This document shows, in pieces, positions 15,785 through 24,866 of a DNA stretch of 64,000 nucleotides. Within the stretch, counting starts at the first letter, position 1; every line of letters begins with the position of its first letter. The DNA lies in NCBI GenBank assembly GCA_009720755.1, contig WNKV01000001.1, forward strand, positions 372,001 to 436,000. The letters are read 5' to 3'. The notes below the pieces were generated by a model, which had not been told where the DNA came from, did not search any database, and was given only the letters and a program-made list of their open reading frames with translations. This DNA is from Rhodoplanes serenus (GTDB lineage: Bacteria; Pseudomonadota; Alphaproteobacteria; Rhizobiales; Xanthobacteraceae). The translations under genes and the position numbers were made by a program.

Positions 15785-18497
15785 ATGTCGACATACAGGC
15801 TTGAAAAGCTCTTGAATCCTGGGTCGATCGCGGTTGTCGGAGGAAGCCTGCGAGAAAAATCGCTTGGACGAGCGGTACTTCGAAATTTACGCACAGCTGG
15901 CTTTACCGGGTCAATCAGCCTGGTCAATTCACGATATCCTGCAATCGATGGCAACATATCTGTAAAGGCGCTTGCCGATCTCACCTCACCGCCAGATTTG
16001 GTTGTCATTTGCGTTCCTCCGGTCAGTGTACCGTCGGTCGTTGCGGAAGCAGGAGCCCGAGGTGCTGCCGCAGCTATCATTATCACCGCGGGACTCGGTC
16101 ATGGCTCCGGCTCGCTTGCGGACGTATGCGAGCGCTCGGCCCGCGCGGCGGGACTAAGGCTGGTCGGCCCGAATTGCCTTGGCGTGCTGGCTCCCGGAGC
16201 GAGACTCAATGCAAGTTTTGCATCGCGCATGCCGCTGGCCGGAGACCTTGCAGTCGTCTCGCAGTCCGGCGCCATTGCGGCTGGTATGGTCGAGTGGGCT
16301 TCTCAGCGCACAGTCGGCTTCTCCGCGATCATCTCTATCGGCGATCAACTCGACGTCGACTTTGGAGACTTGCTTGATTTTTTTTGCTTTCGATCGTGCA
16401 ACGCGTGCCGTTCTCCTTTATGTGGAGTCCGTCAAGGATGCGCGCAAATTCATGTCGGCCGCACGCGCAGCAGCTCGTACCAAGCCTGTGGTTGTTGTGA
16501 AGTCCGGACGTCATGCTGCGGCCGCAAAAGCAGCGGCGACGCACACCGGCGCTATGGCCGGCTCGGACGCTGTATATGATGCTGCTTTCCGGCGAGCGGG
16601 TCTGTTACGTGTGCTTGACCTTGGTGAATTGTTCGATGCGGCAGAGACATTGAGTCGAGTCAAGACAGTCGCTGGAAAGCGGCTTGCGATCTTAACCAAT
16701 GGTGGCGGCGCAGGTGTGTTGGCAATCGATCGCCTGCTGGATTTCGGCGGTGTTGCAGCCGAACTCTCGGAGGAGGTCCGCGCGCGTCTTGATACAGTCC
16801 TGCCCATTACTTGTTCGAAGTTAAATCCTGTTGATATCATCGGCGATGCCGATGCTGTTCGTTACGAAACGGCATTGGAAATCCTCGCCTCCGACTCCGC
16901 AAATGATGCCGTTCTGGTCATAAATGTGCCGACGGCGCTTGCCTCGGCAACGGACACTGCCAATGCGATTGTGAGATTCAACGAAAAGCAACAGAAAAAA
17001 GACGGTCTGCCGAAACCACTCTTTTCGGTCTGGCTTGGCGCTGGCAGAGACGTATCCGAAATCTTTGACCGCGCAAGGATACCACACTACCCGACCGAAA
17101 CCGACGCCGTTCGTGGGTTCATGCACCTGGTCCACCATAGCGAGGCTGCAACGGCGCTCATGGAGGCTCCGCCAAGTCTTCCGGAGACTTTCGCCCCGGA
17201 CACGTCGACCGCTCGCCGCGTCGTCATGGCCGCCATTTCCGAAACACGGGATTGGCTCGATCCGCTGGAGGTTGTCGAGCTATTCAATGCCTATGCTATT
17301 CCAATCGCTCCGACGGCATTCGCCGCTACGCCTGAACAGGCCGAAAAAGCCTGCGCCCCCTTCCTGACTGATGGTAATAAAGTCGCGGTCAAGATCGTTT
17401 CTCGCGATATTACGCACAAATCGGATGTGGGCGGGGTGCGGCTCAACCTTTCTAGCCCAATGGAGGTGCGAAGAGCAACCGAAGAAATGTTTGTGAAAGT
17501 CAAAGCCGCAAGGCCACAAGCACGAATAACCGGGGTCAGCCTTCATCCCATGATCGTGCGACCGGCCGCCCGCGAACTCATAGCCGGAATCGCAGATGAT
17601 GAGACCTTCGGTCCCGTAGTTCTATTTGGCCAAGGAGGCACTGCGGTTGAGGCGATCAACGACAAAGCGTTGGCGCTCCCACCGCTGGATTTAAAGCTGG
17701 CGCATGAACTCATTGAACGAACGCACGTTTCACGTCTGTTGCGCGCCCATCGCAATGTTCCACAAGTCAACGTAAACGAGGTCGCCCTGGTATTGGTCAA
17801 GCTCGCGCAGCTTGTCACGGACGTGCCCGAAATCCGTGAGCTCGATATCAACCCCCTGCTCGCGGACGACACAGGGGTCCTCGCTCTTGATGGCCGAGTA
17901 GTTGTGGGGAAAGTAGTTCCGAAAGTTACCGGGCGTGGCCACCCTCGTCTCACTATCCGGCCATATCCGAAAGAGTGGGAAAGGCATGTTTCTATTGATG
18001 AAGATTGGCGTCTGTTCATTCGCCCGGTCCGCCCAGAGGATGAACATCTGGTTCGCGCGTTCTTCGAGCGCGTATCACCAGAAGATTTACGGCTGCGTTT
18101 TTTTACTCCAGTCAAAGAGTTTAGTCGTATCTTCATCGCGCGCCTCACCCAACTCGACTACGCGAGAGCGATCGCATTCATTGCCATCGACGAAGCCAGC
18201 CACGAAATGATTGGCGGCGTTCGCCTTCATGCCGATGCAGACTATGATGTTGGAGAATATGCCATTCTTCTTCGCTCCGACGTCAAGGAACGCGGGCTTG
18301 GCAGGACGCTTATGAACTTGATTATCGAATATGCTCAAGCCGAGGGTATCAAAAACATCAAGGGCCAGATCCTACGTGAAGATGGGGCGATGCTACGTAT
18401 GTGCCGAGAGCTTGGCTTTAACATCGTCGATGATTCCGAGGATCCGGGAATTTGCACCGCCGTGCTATCGCTTTCGGATAAGAAAAAGCTTCCGTGA
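15785..18497 (+). pseudogene. Pat-like fused acyl-CoA synthetase (NDP-forming)/GNAT acetyltransferase, frameshifted at an 8-T run
   Basis: One ancestral gene of about 903 codons now in two frames. Frame 1 (from ATG 15785) holds the CoA-binding domain (NPGSIAVVGGSLREKSLGRA) and part of the ligase domain to GDLLDFF. At the T8 run at 16378-16385 one extra T moves the phase. Frame 2 continues AFDRATRAVLLYVES through the ATP-grasp domain (about residues 480-700, KSDVGGVRLNL and VLFGQGGTAVEA) and a C-terminal GNAT domain (RPVRPEDEHLVRAFFERVSP) to 18497. Homologues such as Pat/YfiQ acetylate lysines, for example on acetyl-CoA synthetase. It could be a dead gene, a phase-variable one, or a sequencing indel. 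CDS coordinates join both frames. Confidence 0.85.
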
Positions 18498-18527
18498 ACT
18501 CAATGATCGTTGTTTGTCGGCTAACGG

Positions 18528-19151
18528 TCAATGGAAACTCGGTGTGCTTTGTCTGTGCTGCTGTCGCAAAAGCCCGGACAGAACCAAGAGTGCCACAGCA
18601 AAAGCCAGTGCGTAACCGATCAACCAGCTACTGACCACATCCGCCGTGCTATCCGGCAAAGGACCTACGACGCCCAGCAGCAAACCCCAGACAATCGACA
18701 CCAGCCCCGCCAATGCGAGTAGTCCCTGGACGTGGGTCTTCGACGTGCGCCGCGCAGCGGCGAGCAACAATGAACCGGTCGCGACAGCCCAGATACTGGC
18801 CAGCCGGACAAAGGCTGTCGCAGCGATGGCAGGCCATACGAGAATGGCGCTTGCGAAAAATAGATTGAGCGCGCCTTCAAAGATCAAGGTCCGCCATGCC
18901 TCACCATGCTTCATCTTGAGCAATCCAGCAGCGATCGCGGCTGCACCATCAGCCGCAACATAAATTGCAAAGAACACAACGAGGGTGGCGAATGTATGCG
19001 TGGGACCCCAAAAGAGGCTGATTGCAAGCCCAGCAGCAAGCACTGCGCGAATCGCAATCGCCCACCAATTGCGAGCCAGCCCAGCACCGCTCAAAGCGGA
19101 ATGAACATCTGAAACGTCTTGGCCATTGGTGCTATCAGATGAAGTCATCAT
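18528..19151 (-). CDS. HdeD-family (DUF308) membrane protein, second copy
   Basis: A 207-residue protein with six hydrophobic helices and the family start RNWWAIAIRAVLAAGLAISL. It differs clearly from the copy at 2236, so this is an old paralogue. It is convergent with the acetyltransferase gene. The first residues (MMTSSDSTNGQD) are hydrophilic. Either of two adjacent ATGs (19151 or 19148) may be the start; neither has a strong ribosome site. Confidence 0.8.
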   Translation of the reverse strand: MMTSSDSTNGQDVSDVHSALSGAGLARNWWAIAIRAVLAAGLAISLFWGPTHTFATLVVFFAIYVAADGAAAIAAGLLKMKHGEAWRTLIFEGALNLFFASAILVWPAIAATAFVRLASIWAVATGSLLLAAARRTSKTHVQGLLALAGLVSIVWGLLLGVVGPLPDSTADVVSSWLIGYALAFAVALLVLSGLLRQQHRQSTPSFH

Positions 19152-19189
19152 TATGGATCACAAAGATCACACGGGTCGCGCCAACGACG

Positions 19190-19531
19190 CTATTTCCGTT
19201 TGAACTTTCTCACATGATCGTTTATTTCGAGGCAAGTCAGTAGAGACGTGTAGGTCGCGCCTACATCGCCTAAAGTCGCCAAGCGCGTGCAGTGGGCGCG
19301 ATCAGCCGGATCAAATTCCTTCCATTTATGTATGATTGTTTCATATGCCTCTCGCTCCCTGCGTATGCAACTATCGAAGACTAAAAGTGGCGCGGCAAGT
19401 TCCGCAATTGTTCGACAGTGCTGCTCGACTTTCAGATGCGGAGCACCCTCTGAAACGAACAAGACGGATGCGGCAACGACAAGCCTGATCAAGTGGCCAT
19501 CCATTAAAGTTATAATAGTCGAGTAAGCCAT
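19190..19531 (-). CDS. small exported protein of unknown function with conserved cysteines
   Basis: About 113 residues from MAYSTIITLMDGHLIRLVVA, a hydrophobic leader that may act as a signal peptide, then LKVEQHCRTIAE, FDSCIRREREAYETIIHKW, PADRAHC and a tail SLLTCLEINDHVRKF. The four cysteines after the leader resemble small periplasmic proteins common in Bradyrhizobium-like genomes, none of known function. The start is uncertain (19531 or 19504). A perfect FixK-type box at 19604-19617 sits 73 bp upstream. Confidence 0.6.
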   Translation of the reverse strand: MAYSTIITLMDGHLIRLVVAASVLFVSEGAPHLKVEQHCRTIAELAAPLLVFDSCIRREREAYETIIHKWKEFDPADRAHCTRLATLGDVGATYTSLLTCLEINDHVRKFKRK

Positions 19532-19603
19532 ATGGCGAGGGTGAATGGCCTGCAGGATCGCCGTCGTTCGAGAGCTATTCTGCTCACGCCTCGGTGGCAA
19601 ACA

Positions 19604-19617
19604 TTGACAACGGTCAA
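19604..19617. promoter_or_regulatory. FixK-type box TTGACAACGGTCAA
   Basis: A perfect TTGACN4GTCAA palindrome between the minus-strand small gene (start 19531) and the plus-strand BON remnant. The distance suits activation of the minus-strand gene. Confidence 0.75.
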
Positions 19618-19663
19618 TGATCGTTAACCCGTCACGCAAGTGCCTAAAATCTAGGTGCATACA

Positions 19664-19677
19664 TTGACGATCGTCAA
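19664..19677. promoter_or_regulatory. FixK-type box TTGACGATCGTCAA
   Basis: A perfect 14-bp palindrome 60 bp after the previous box and 59 bp before the BON remnant start, so it probably served that gene. The pair of boxes suggests a divergent, jointly controlled promoter region. Confidence 0.75.
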
Positions 19678-19735
19678 TGCGATGTTGATCCAGTGTTGTA
19701 GACTTGAAAGCTATCCGAAAGCAGCGGAAGCAAAA

Positions 19736-19940
19736 ATGATATCTCTATTTTGTGCGGACTCAACGATCAAACGCGACGTCGAGGATGAGATCAAGTGGGA
19801 TTTGTCGATTGGCGATTCCAGTCATATTGCCGTCGCCGTCAAGGATGGTGTGGTGATCCTCCCTGGCTCCACAAAGAACTACATGGTTTCCTGCTCCAGG
19901 GGTTAGTAGCGTTGAGAACAAGATTGTCGTGTCGCTTTAG
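19736..19940 (+). pseudogene. BON-domain protein with internal deletion
   Basis: The first BON module is recognisable (IKRDVEDEIKWDLSIGDSSH, then IAVAVKDGVVILPGSTKNY) up to about 19890. The very end of a BON protein (GVSSVENKIVVSL and stop) follows in another phase at 19900-19940. The middle of the gene is missing. A FixK-type box lies upstream. The intact relative is at 12984-13637. Confidence 0.7.
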
Positions 19941-20201
19941 AGTTAGTCAAATTCGAACGCGCAAGGTCGAGATAGTAATGCGCGCTCAAACTTTTGCGAA
20001 TTGAATGCGCTCGCTGTCTGTGCTGTCATTTAGGACACGGTCAGCGAACTGCACCCGAGGCTGCCTTGCACGTCACTTTGGGAGTCCTGGGGCGAAGGTG
20101 AAGATCGCCGGCGGATAGCGGGGGCCCTGGTTTATTCAAAAGGTCCCTGGCGAGTTGGCACTACTGCGCGCAGGGCGGTAACAGGAGCCGAGCGATTCGC
20201 G

Positions 20202-21206
20202 ATGGTGTCATCACCTGACCGTAAGGCGCGAGCAGGAATGGACGACGCGATTTCCAGCCTCGGAAACGGGCTCATTTCCGCCATTGCTGGATCGAAGATT
20301 AACCTGCATGCAATATTGCAGTCGATTGTGGTGTTGGAGCAGCGAAGCTTCCATCGGGCTGCAAGCATAATCGGGACTGACCAGTCGGTAGTCAGCCGCA
20401 GAGTCCGTAAACTTGAGGACGAATTAGGTGTCTCGTTGTTTGAGCGGCATCGTGCGGGTGTTCGCCCGACAGCAGCTGGCAAGGAATTTATTTTCAAGGC
20501 GAAGGCGGCTTTATGCGATCTCGACTATGCGGTGAAGTCGGCACGAAGCGCCGGAAGTGGATCCACGGGCTTCCTTAGAGTTGGCTTTCTCTGCTCGCTC
20601 GCGTCCGGCTTTCTCCGGAAATTGCTGATAGAGTTTGGCCAAGGCCATAGTGCCGTTACCGTTGACGTGGCGTATGGAGGATCCCGCGATCACATTTGTC
20701 AGATACGCGATCGCAGTATGGATATAGCTTTCTTCACAGGAGTTCCTGAGCTCCCAGATTGTGATGTTGAGTTGCTCTGGCACGAGCGCGTTTACTGTGC
20801 GCTGCCGGAAGAACATCGGCTTTCTTCGCTCAATGCAGTTCAATGGCCGGATCTTCAAGCAGAAAGCTTTATAGTCAGTCGAGACGAGCCTGGTCCCGAA
20901 ATCCACGAATACCTCATCCGCCGGCTCGCAACACTCGGCTTTCATCCGCGAGTAAGACGCTTGTCCGTCTGTCGTGAGAGTCTATTCCACCTAGTGTCGA
21001 TGGGCTTTGGGGTGACGCTGACGAGCGAATCGGCCGTTGCAACTCCATTCCATGGCGTCCGATTCAAACCCGTAGACGGCGATGGAGATCTCCTACCGAC
21101 GGTGGGCGTCTGGCTTCCCGGCAATGACAATCCGGCACTCCGGCGCTTCGTAGGCCTCGCTCGAGCGATGAAGAACGCGCAGACGTCTGGTCGGAATCCC
21201 AACTGA
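20202..21206 (+). CDS. LysR-family transcriptional regulator
   Basis: A 334-residue regulator. The winged helix-turn-helix lies at about 34-95 (SIVVLEQRSFHRAASIIGTD and SVVSRRVRKLEDELGVSLFE), followed by a periplasmic-binding-like effector domain. The N-terminus is about 30 residues longer than usual; an in-frame ATG at 20238 is another possible start but its AGGA directly abuts the codon. No divergent partner gene is present, so the target is unknown. The nearest gene downstream is IS debris. Confidence 0.85.
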   Translation: MVSSPDRKARAGMDDAISSLGNGLISAIAGSKINLHAILQSIVVLEQRSFHRAASIIGTDQSVVSRRVRKLEDELGVSLFERHRAGVRPTAAGKEFIFKAKAALCDLDYAVKSARSAGSGSTGFLRVGFLCSLASGFLRKLLIEFGQGHSAVTVDVAYGGSRDHICQIRDRSMDIAFFTGVPELPDCDVELLWHERVYCALPEEHRLSSLNAVQWPDLQAESFIVSRDEPGPEIHEYLIRRLATLGFHPRVRRLSVCRESLFHLVSMGFGVTLTSESAVATPFHGVRFKPVDGDGDLLPTVGVWLPGNDNPALRRFVGLARAMKNAQTSGRNPN

Positions 21207-21243
21207 AACGTACGCATCCGGCGTAGGTCGCAGGCTGATTGGA

Positions 21244-21495
21244 TCATTCCCGTTGCCAGCGCGTGAGCAGCTTGGGGTTTTCTTTGTAGAACCTGACGAG
21301 CTCGATCAGGTTTTCGATGCCAAAGTCGGTGAACGCCTGAACACCATCTTCGCCGACGCCATAGACCCAGATCAGGCCGTCCTCGATCTCCATTTCGATG
21401 GCAATGTCGCGCAGCCAGTCTTCGTCTTCACCGAGGTCCTTTGCGACCTGGGTGATGGTGGTGACGTGATGAACCTTGTTGACGTGCGTGGTCAT
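21244..21495 (-). CDS. small passenger protein coupled to the IS66 transposase
   Basis: An 83-residue acidic protein starting [20 protein letters not shown], then [20 protein letters not shown] and [18 protein letters not shown]. Its ATG overlaps the TGA of the IS66 transposase (ATGA at 21492-21495), so it is probably translated by coupling. IS66 elements often carry extra small genes. The middle looks like a short helix-turn-helix, but I do not recognise a described family. Confidence 0.6.
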   Translation of the reverse strand: MTTHVNKVHHVTTITQVAKDLGEDEDWLRDIAIEMEIEDGLIWVYGVGEDGVQAFTDFGIENLIELVRFYKENPKLLTRWQRE

Positions 21496-22915
21496 GCCGC
21501 TCGAGCGGAGAACGCTGATGCCGGCGTCCAATTCCAGGGCAGAAGCTCGTCCAGCCGGTGAGCTGGGTGGGCGGCGATGCGGGCAAGGATATCCGTGAGC
21601 CAGGCCTGTGGATCGACGCCATTCATTTTGGCCGTGATGATCAAGCTATACATGGAAGCCGCGCGCCGTCCGCCGCGATCAGAGCCGCAGAACAACCAGG
21701 ATTTTCGTCCAAGGGCGATGCCTCGCAAGCCTCTTTCGGCGGCATTGTTCGAGAGACAGACTCGGCCGTCCTCCAGGAACCGCGTGAAGCTCGCCCACCG
21801 CTTCAGGATGTAGTTGAACGTCTTGGCCAGGTCGTGCCCACGGGACAGCTTGGCGAGCTGCTCCCGCATATAGACCTGCAGGTCCTCGACCAGGGGCCGG
21901 CTCAGCGTCTGTCGCATCTCCAGACGCTCTTCGGGGCTCCTGCCATTGATGGAGCGCTCGATCTCGAACAGCGCATCGATCCGCCGCACGACCTCGACGG
22001 CGATGGGCGAGAGCGGGATCTCTTTCTTGCCGGTGGCCTTGCGACGCGCATTCTCTTCTATATCAGCCATGGCGAAGAATGGGCGCCGCGCATGGACCCA
22101 ACACGCCGCTTCCCGGATCGGTCCAGGGTGGCGTCCCGCCAGATAGAGCTGGTTGTACCCGTCATAGGCGTCGGCCTGCAGGATGCCGGCATACCCGACC
22201 AGATGCGCCTGGGGATGCTCGCCCCTACGGTCGCGGGAGTAGCAGAACATCGCCGCCGGCGGCCCGGCGCCGCCAAACGGCCGATCGTCTCGGACGTAGA
22301 TCCAGCACCGTGCCGTATCGGTCTTGCCCTTGGCCAGCACCGGCACCGTCGTATCATCGGCATGCAGGCGCTCGGCCGCCATGACATGGGCTTCGACCAG
22401 GCGCAGCAGGAGATCCAGCGACGCACTGACCGATCCCACCGCGTCCGCCATGGTCGACAGCGCGATCGGCACGCCTTCCAGGGGGTAGCGCTCAGCCTGG
22501 CGGTTTAAGGGCTGATGTTGGCCGAACTTCTCGAACATGATCATGGCCAACAGGCTCGGGCCGGCCCATCCCCGTGCGACGGCATGGAATGGCGCCGGGG
22601 CCTGGCTGATCTTCTCGCAGTCGCGGCAGGAGAACTTCTCCCGCACCGTCTCGATCACCTTCCGCTGGCGTGGTACCACTTCCAGTGTCCTCGTCACGTC
22701 CTCGCTGAGCTTGCGCAGACGATTGCCGCCACAGCACTCGCAAGCCGTCGGCGGTTCGATCACCACTCGTTCGCGCGGTAAATGCTCAGGGAACGTCTGG
22801 CGTTCGCCGCGCTGGCGCGTAAATCCGCGCACCGTCGTCGCCTTGGCCACAGCGCGCTCCGCCGCCAGCTCGTCTTCAGTGGCGTCACTTTCCAACTTGA
22901 CGTGCTCCCCTGAAT
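21492..22915 (-). pseudogene. IS66-family transposase TnpC, 5'-truncated
   Basis: From about 22915 leftward the product reads [20 protein letters not shown], the zinc-finger-like [47 protein letters not shown] and the DDE domain with [15 protein letters not shown] and AYDGYNQLY, ending [20 protein letters not shown]. About 60-100 N-terminal residues are gone. Upstream of 22915 the frame runs into an IS3 OrfB read in another phase, so the long open frame to 23189 is chimeric. TnpA and TnpB are absent, so the element cannot move on its own. Confidence 0.8.
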
Positions 22916-23172
22916 TCCGGCCAGGGATACCCGCAGCTTGCGGCCGGTTGCCAGCTGGTCGTGCACGAAGTCCATGGCCCAGGTCTCGTTCGATCGTGTG
23001 GCCGGTCGGCGGTCGTCCCGCAGTTTGGCCTTCACGCGACGCTTGGGCGTTTTGTTGAGCAATTGTAGGCCTAACTCGCGGTAGATGCGCCGGGTTTTGT
23101 TCTGACCATGACACCAACCCCCTCGTCGCAGCAGCACGTGAACACGCCGATAGCCATAGCGCACGCGCGTCT
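22916..23172 (-). pseudogene. IS3-family OrfB fragment
   Basis: Reads [40 protein letters not shown], then [20 protein letters not shown]. This is the start of an IS3-type integrase domain with its first catalytic Asp, broken at the IS66 junction. Together with the OrfA fragment at 24441-24552 it probably belongs to one element split by the intact IS3 in between. Confidence 0.75.
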
Positions 23173-24448
23173 GGTGACGTTGCCCCCAACTTCTATCCAG
23201 GGTGACGTAGACTCTGACGGTTGGTTTTACCCATCTGGGCGGGGTGAGCGACGGGGGCTGGCGTGGAGCTGGCCATTGAGCGCAGCGCCAGATCCCGTCG
23301 CGGGTTGAAGGTGTCGGCGTATTCGGCAGGTGTTAGCCAGCCGAGCCGCGAGTGGGGTCGGTTGAGATTGTAGTCGGCTCGCCACGACGCCACCGTCGCC
23401 CGCACGTGCGAGAGCGAGGGGAACAGCGTTTCGTTGAGCAGTTCGTCGCGTAGCCGGCCGTTGAAGCTTTCGATGAAGGCGTTCTGGATCGGCTTGCCCG
23501 GGGCGATGTAATGCCAATCGATCCGCATGCGGTCGGCGAAGCTCAGGATGGCGTTCGAGGTAAACTCGGTGCCGTTGTCGCTGACGATCATTGCCGGCTT
23601 CCCGCGCCTGGCGATGAGCGCCTCGAGTTCGCGCGCCACCCGCAGTCCAGACAGCGAAGTGTCGGCAACCAGGGCAAGGCATTCCCGCGTGCAATCGTCT
23701 ACCACCGTCAGCACCCTGAAGCGCCGGCAGTCGGTCATCTGGTCGGAGACGAAGTCAAGCGACCAGCGCTGGTTCGGCGCCATCGGGATCAGCATCGGTG
23801 CCCGCGTGCCCATGGCCCGCTTGCGGCCGCCTCGGCGACGCACAGTCAGCTTCTCCTCGCGATAGATCCGGAACAATCGCTTGTGATTGACCACATGTCC
23901 CTCGCGTCGGAGCAGAACGTGCAGCCGTCGATAGCCGAACCGTCGCCGCTCATGGGCAATGGCCTTCATCCGCTCGCGCAGCAAACCATCATCGATCCTG
24001 GTGGCGTGGTAACGCATTGTCATCCGACAGCACCCCAGCACCTGGCACGCCCGCCGCTCGCTCATCCCATAGACAGTCTGGAGATGGGCGACAGCATCCC
24101 GCTTGGCAGCGGGCGCTACCATTTTTTTCCCAGGAGGTCCTTCAACGCCGAGTTGTCCAGCATCGCATCGGCCAGAAGCTTCTTCAGCCGGGCGTTCTCG
24201 TCCTCGAGTGCCTTCAGCCGCTTCGCCTCGCTGATGTCCATGCCGCCATACTTGGCCTTCCACTTATAAATGCTGGCGTTGCTCACACCATGCTTGCGGC
24301 ACAGATCGGCGACCGGAACCCCGGCCTCCTGCTCCTTCAATATCCCGATGATCTGCTCTTCGGTGAACCTGTTGCGCTTCATCTCTGGTCCTTGTCGTGG
24401 GGCCAGAGCTTACTTCAAACTGGATTAAGCCGAGGGGGCAACGTCACC
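23173..24448 (-). mobile_element. intact IS3-family element (IS407/IS51-like), about 1.28 kb
   Basis: Both ends share the inverted sequence GGTGACGTTGCCCCC with TCCAG about 9 bp further in (23173-23200 and 24420-24448). Between them lie complete OrfA and OrfB. Some of the shared end sequence may come from the target, because it continues the flanking IS3 frames, so exact ends are uncertain by a few bases. Confidence 0.75.
23193..24382 (-). CDS. IS3-family transposase OrfAB (-1 frameshift)
   Basis: OrfA (24382 to 24116) starts [20 protein letters not shown], has a helix-turn-helix and a leucine-zipper-like stretch, and ends LLGKKW. OrfB ends at 23193 and carries the rve integrase core: [47 protein letters not shown] and [20 protein letters not shown], that is, the DDE triad. 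The two frames meet at an A7 run (GGAAAAAAATGG, minus strand, near 24120), a standard -1 slippery site. Both parts look intact, so the element is probably active. Confidence 0.9.
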
Positions 24449-24552
24449 TGGCTGATCCCGGCCTTGCGGCAGATGTCCGCGACCGGCATTCCGTCAGCCC
24501 CTTGCTTCAGAATGAACGCCTTCTGGGCGTCCGGAAACTTCGAAGCCTTCAT
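24441..24552 (-). pseudogene. IS3-family OrfA fragment (ISRj-like)
   Basis: Starts MKASKFPDAQKAFILKQGAD and continues GMPVADICRKAGISQVTL before running into the end of the intact IS3. This is the N-terminal 37 residues of an OrfA from a different IS3 subgroup. The matching OrfB fragment lies on the other side of the intact element. Confidence 0.8.
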
Positions 24553-24639
24553 CGCTCTGCGATCCTCCCAGCCGGGGAATCGGCGCCGAAGACTCTAACC
24601 AAAAACGATCCAATTTTGCGGCCTCAGAGCACAGGCATT

Positions 24640-24864
24640 TCAAGTGTCGCGCTGCCGACGCGCTTTGGCGAACCCGCGATCTGTCGCCATGAATCGACGG
24701 ATCATGTGAGGAATAAGTTTCACGGGATCGGACACGGGCTTGCTCGTCTCTCGTCCCAAGACCTCGGCATAGGCGATCAGCTCGCGGTGCACCTCAGCGG
24801 GCAGATCGAAGGACACCCTGACGGGCTTGTCGTCTTCGAGTGCGGCGAGTCTGAGTTTTGTCAT
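24640..24864 (-). CDS. DUF2274-family protein at the end of the trb operon
   Basis: A 74-residue protein starting MTKLRLAALEDDKPVRVSFD, then LPAEVHRELIAYAEVLGRET, ending HMIRRFMATDRGFAKARRQR. This is the DUF2274 pattern, regularly found right after trbI in alphaproteobacterial trb clusters. The ATG is two bases from the trbI stop. The start resembles a ribbon-helix-helix DNA-binding protein, so a regulatory role is possible but unproven. Confidence 0.8.
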   Translation of the reverse strand: MTKLRLAALEDDKPVRVSFDLPAEVHRELIAYAEVLGRETSKPVSDPVKLIPHMIRRFMATDRGFAKARRQRDT

Positions 24865-24866
24865 CG

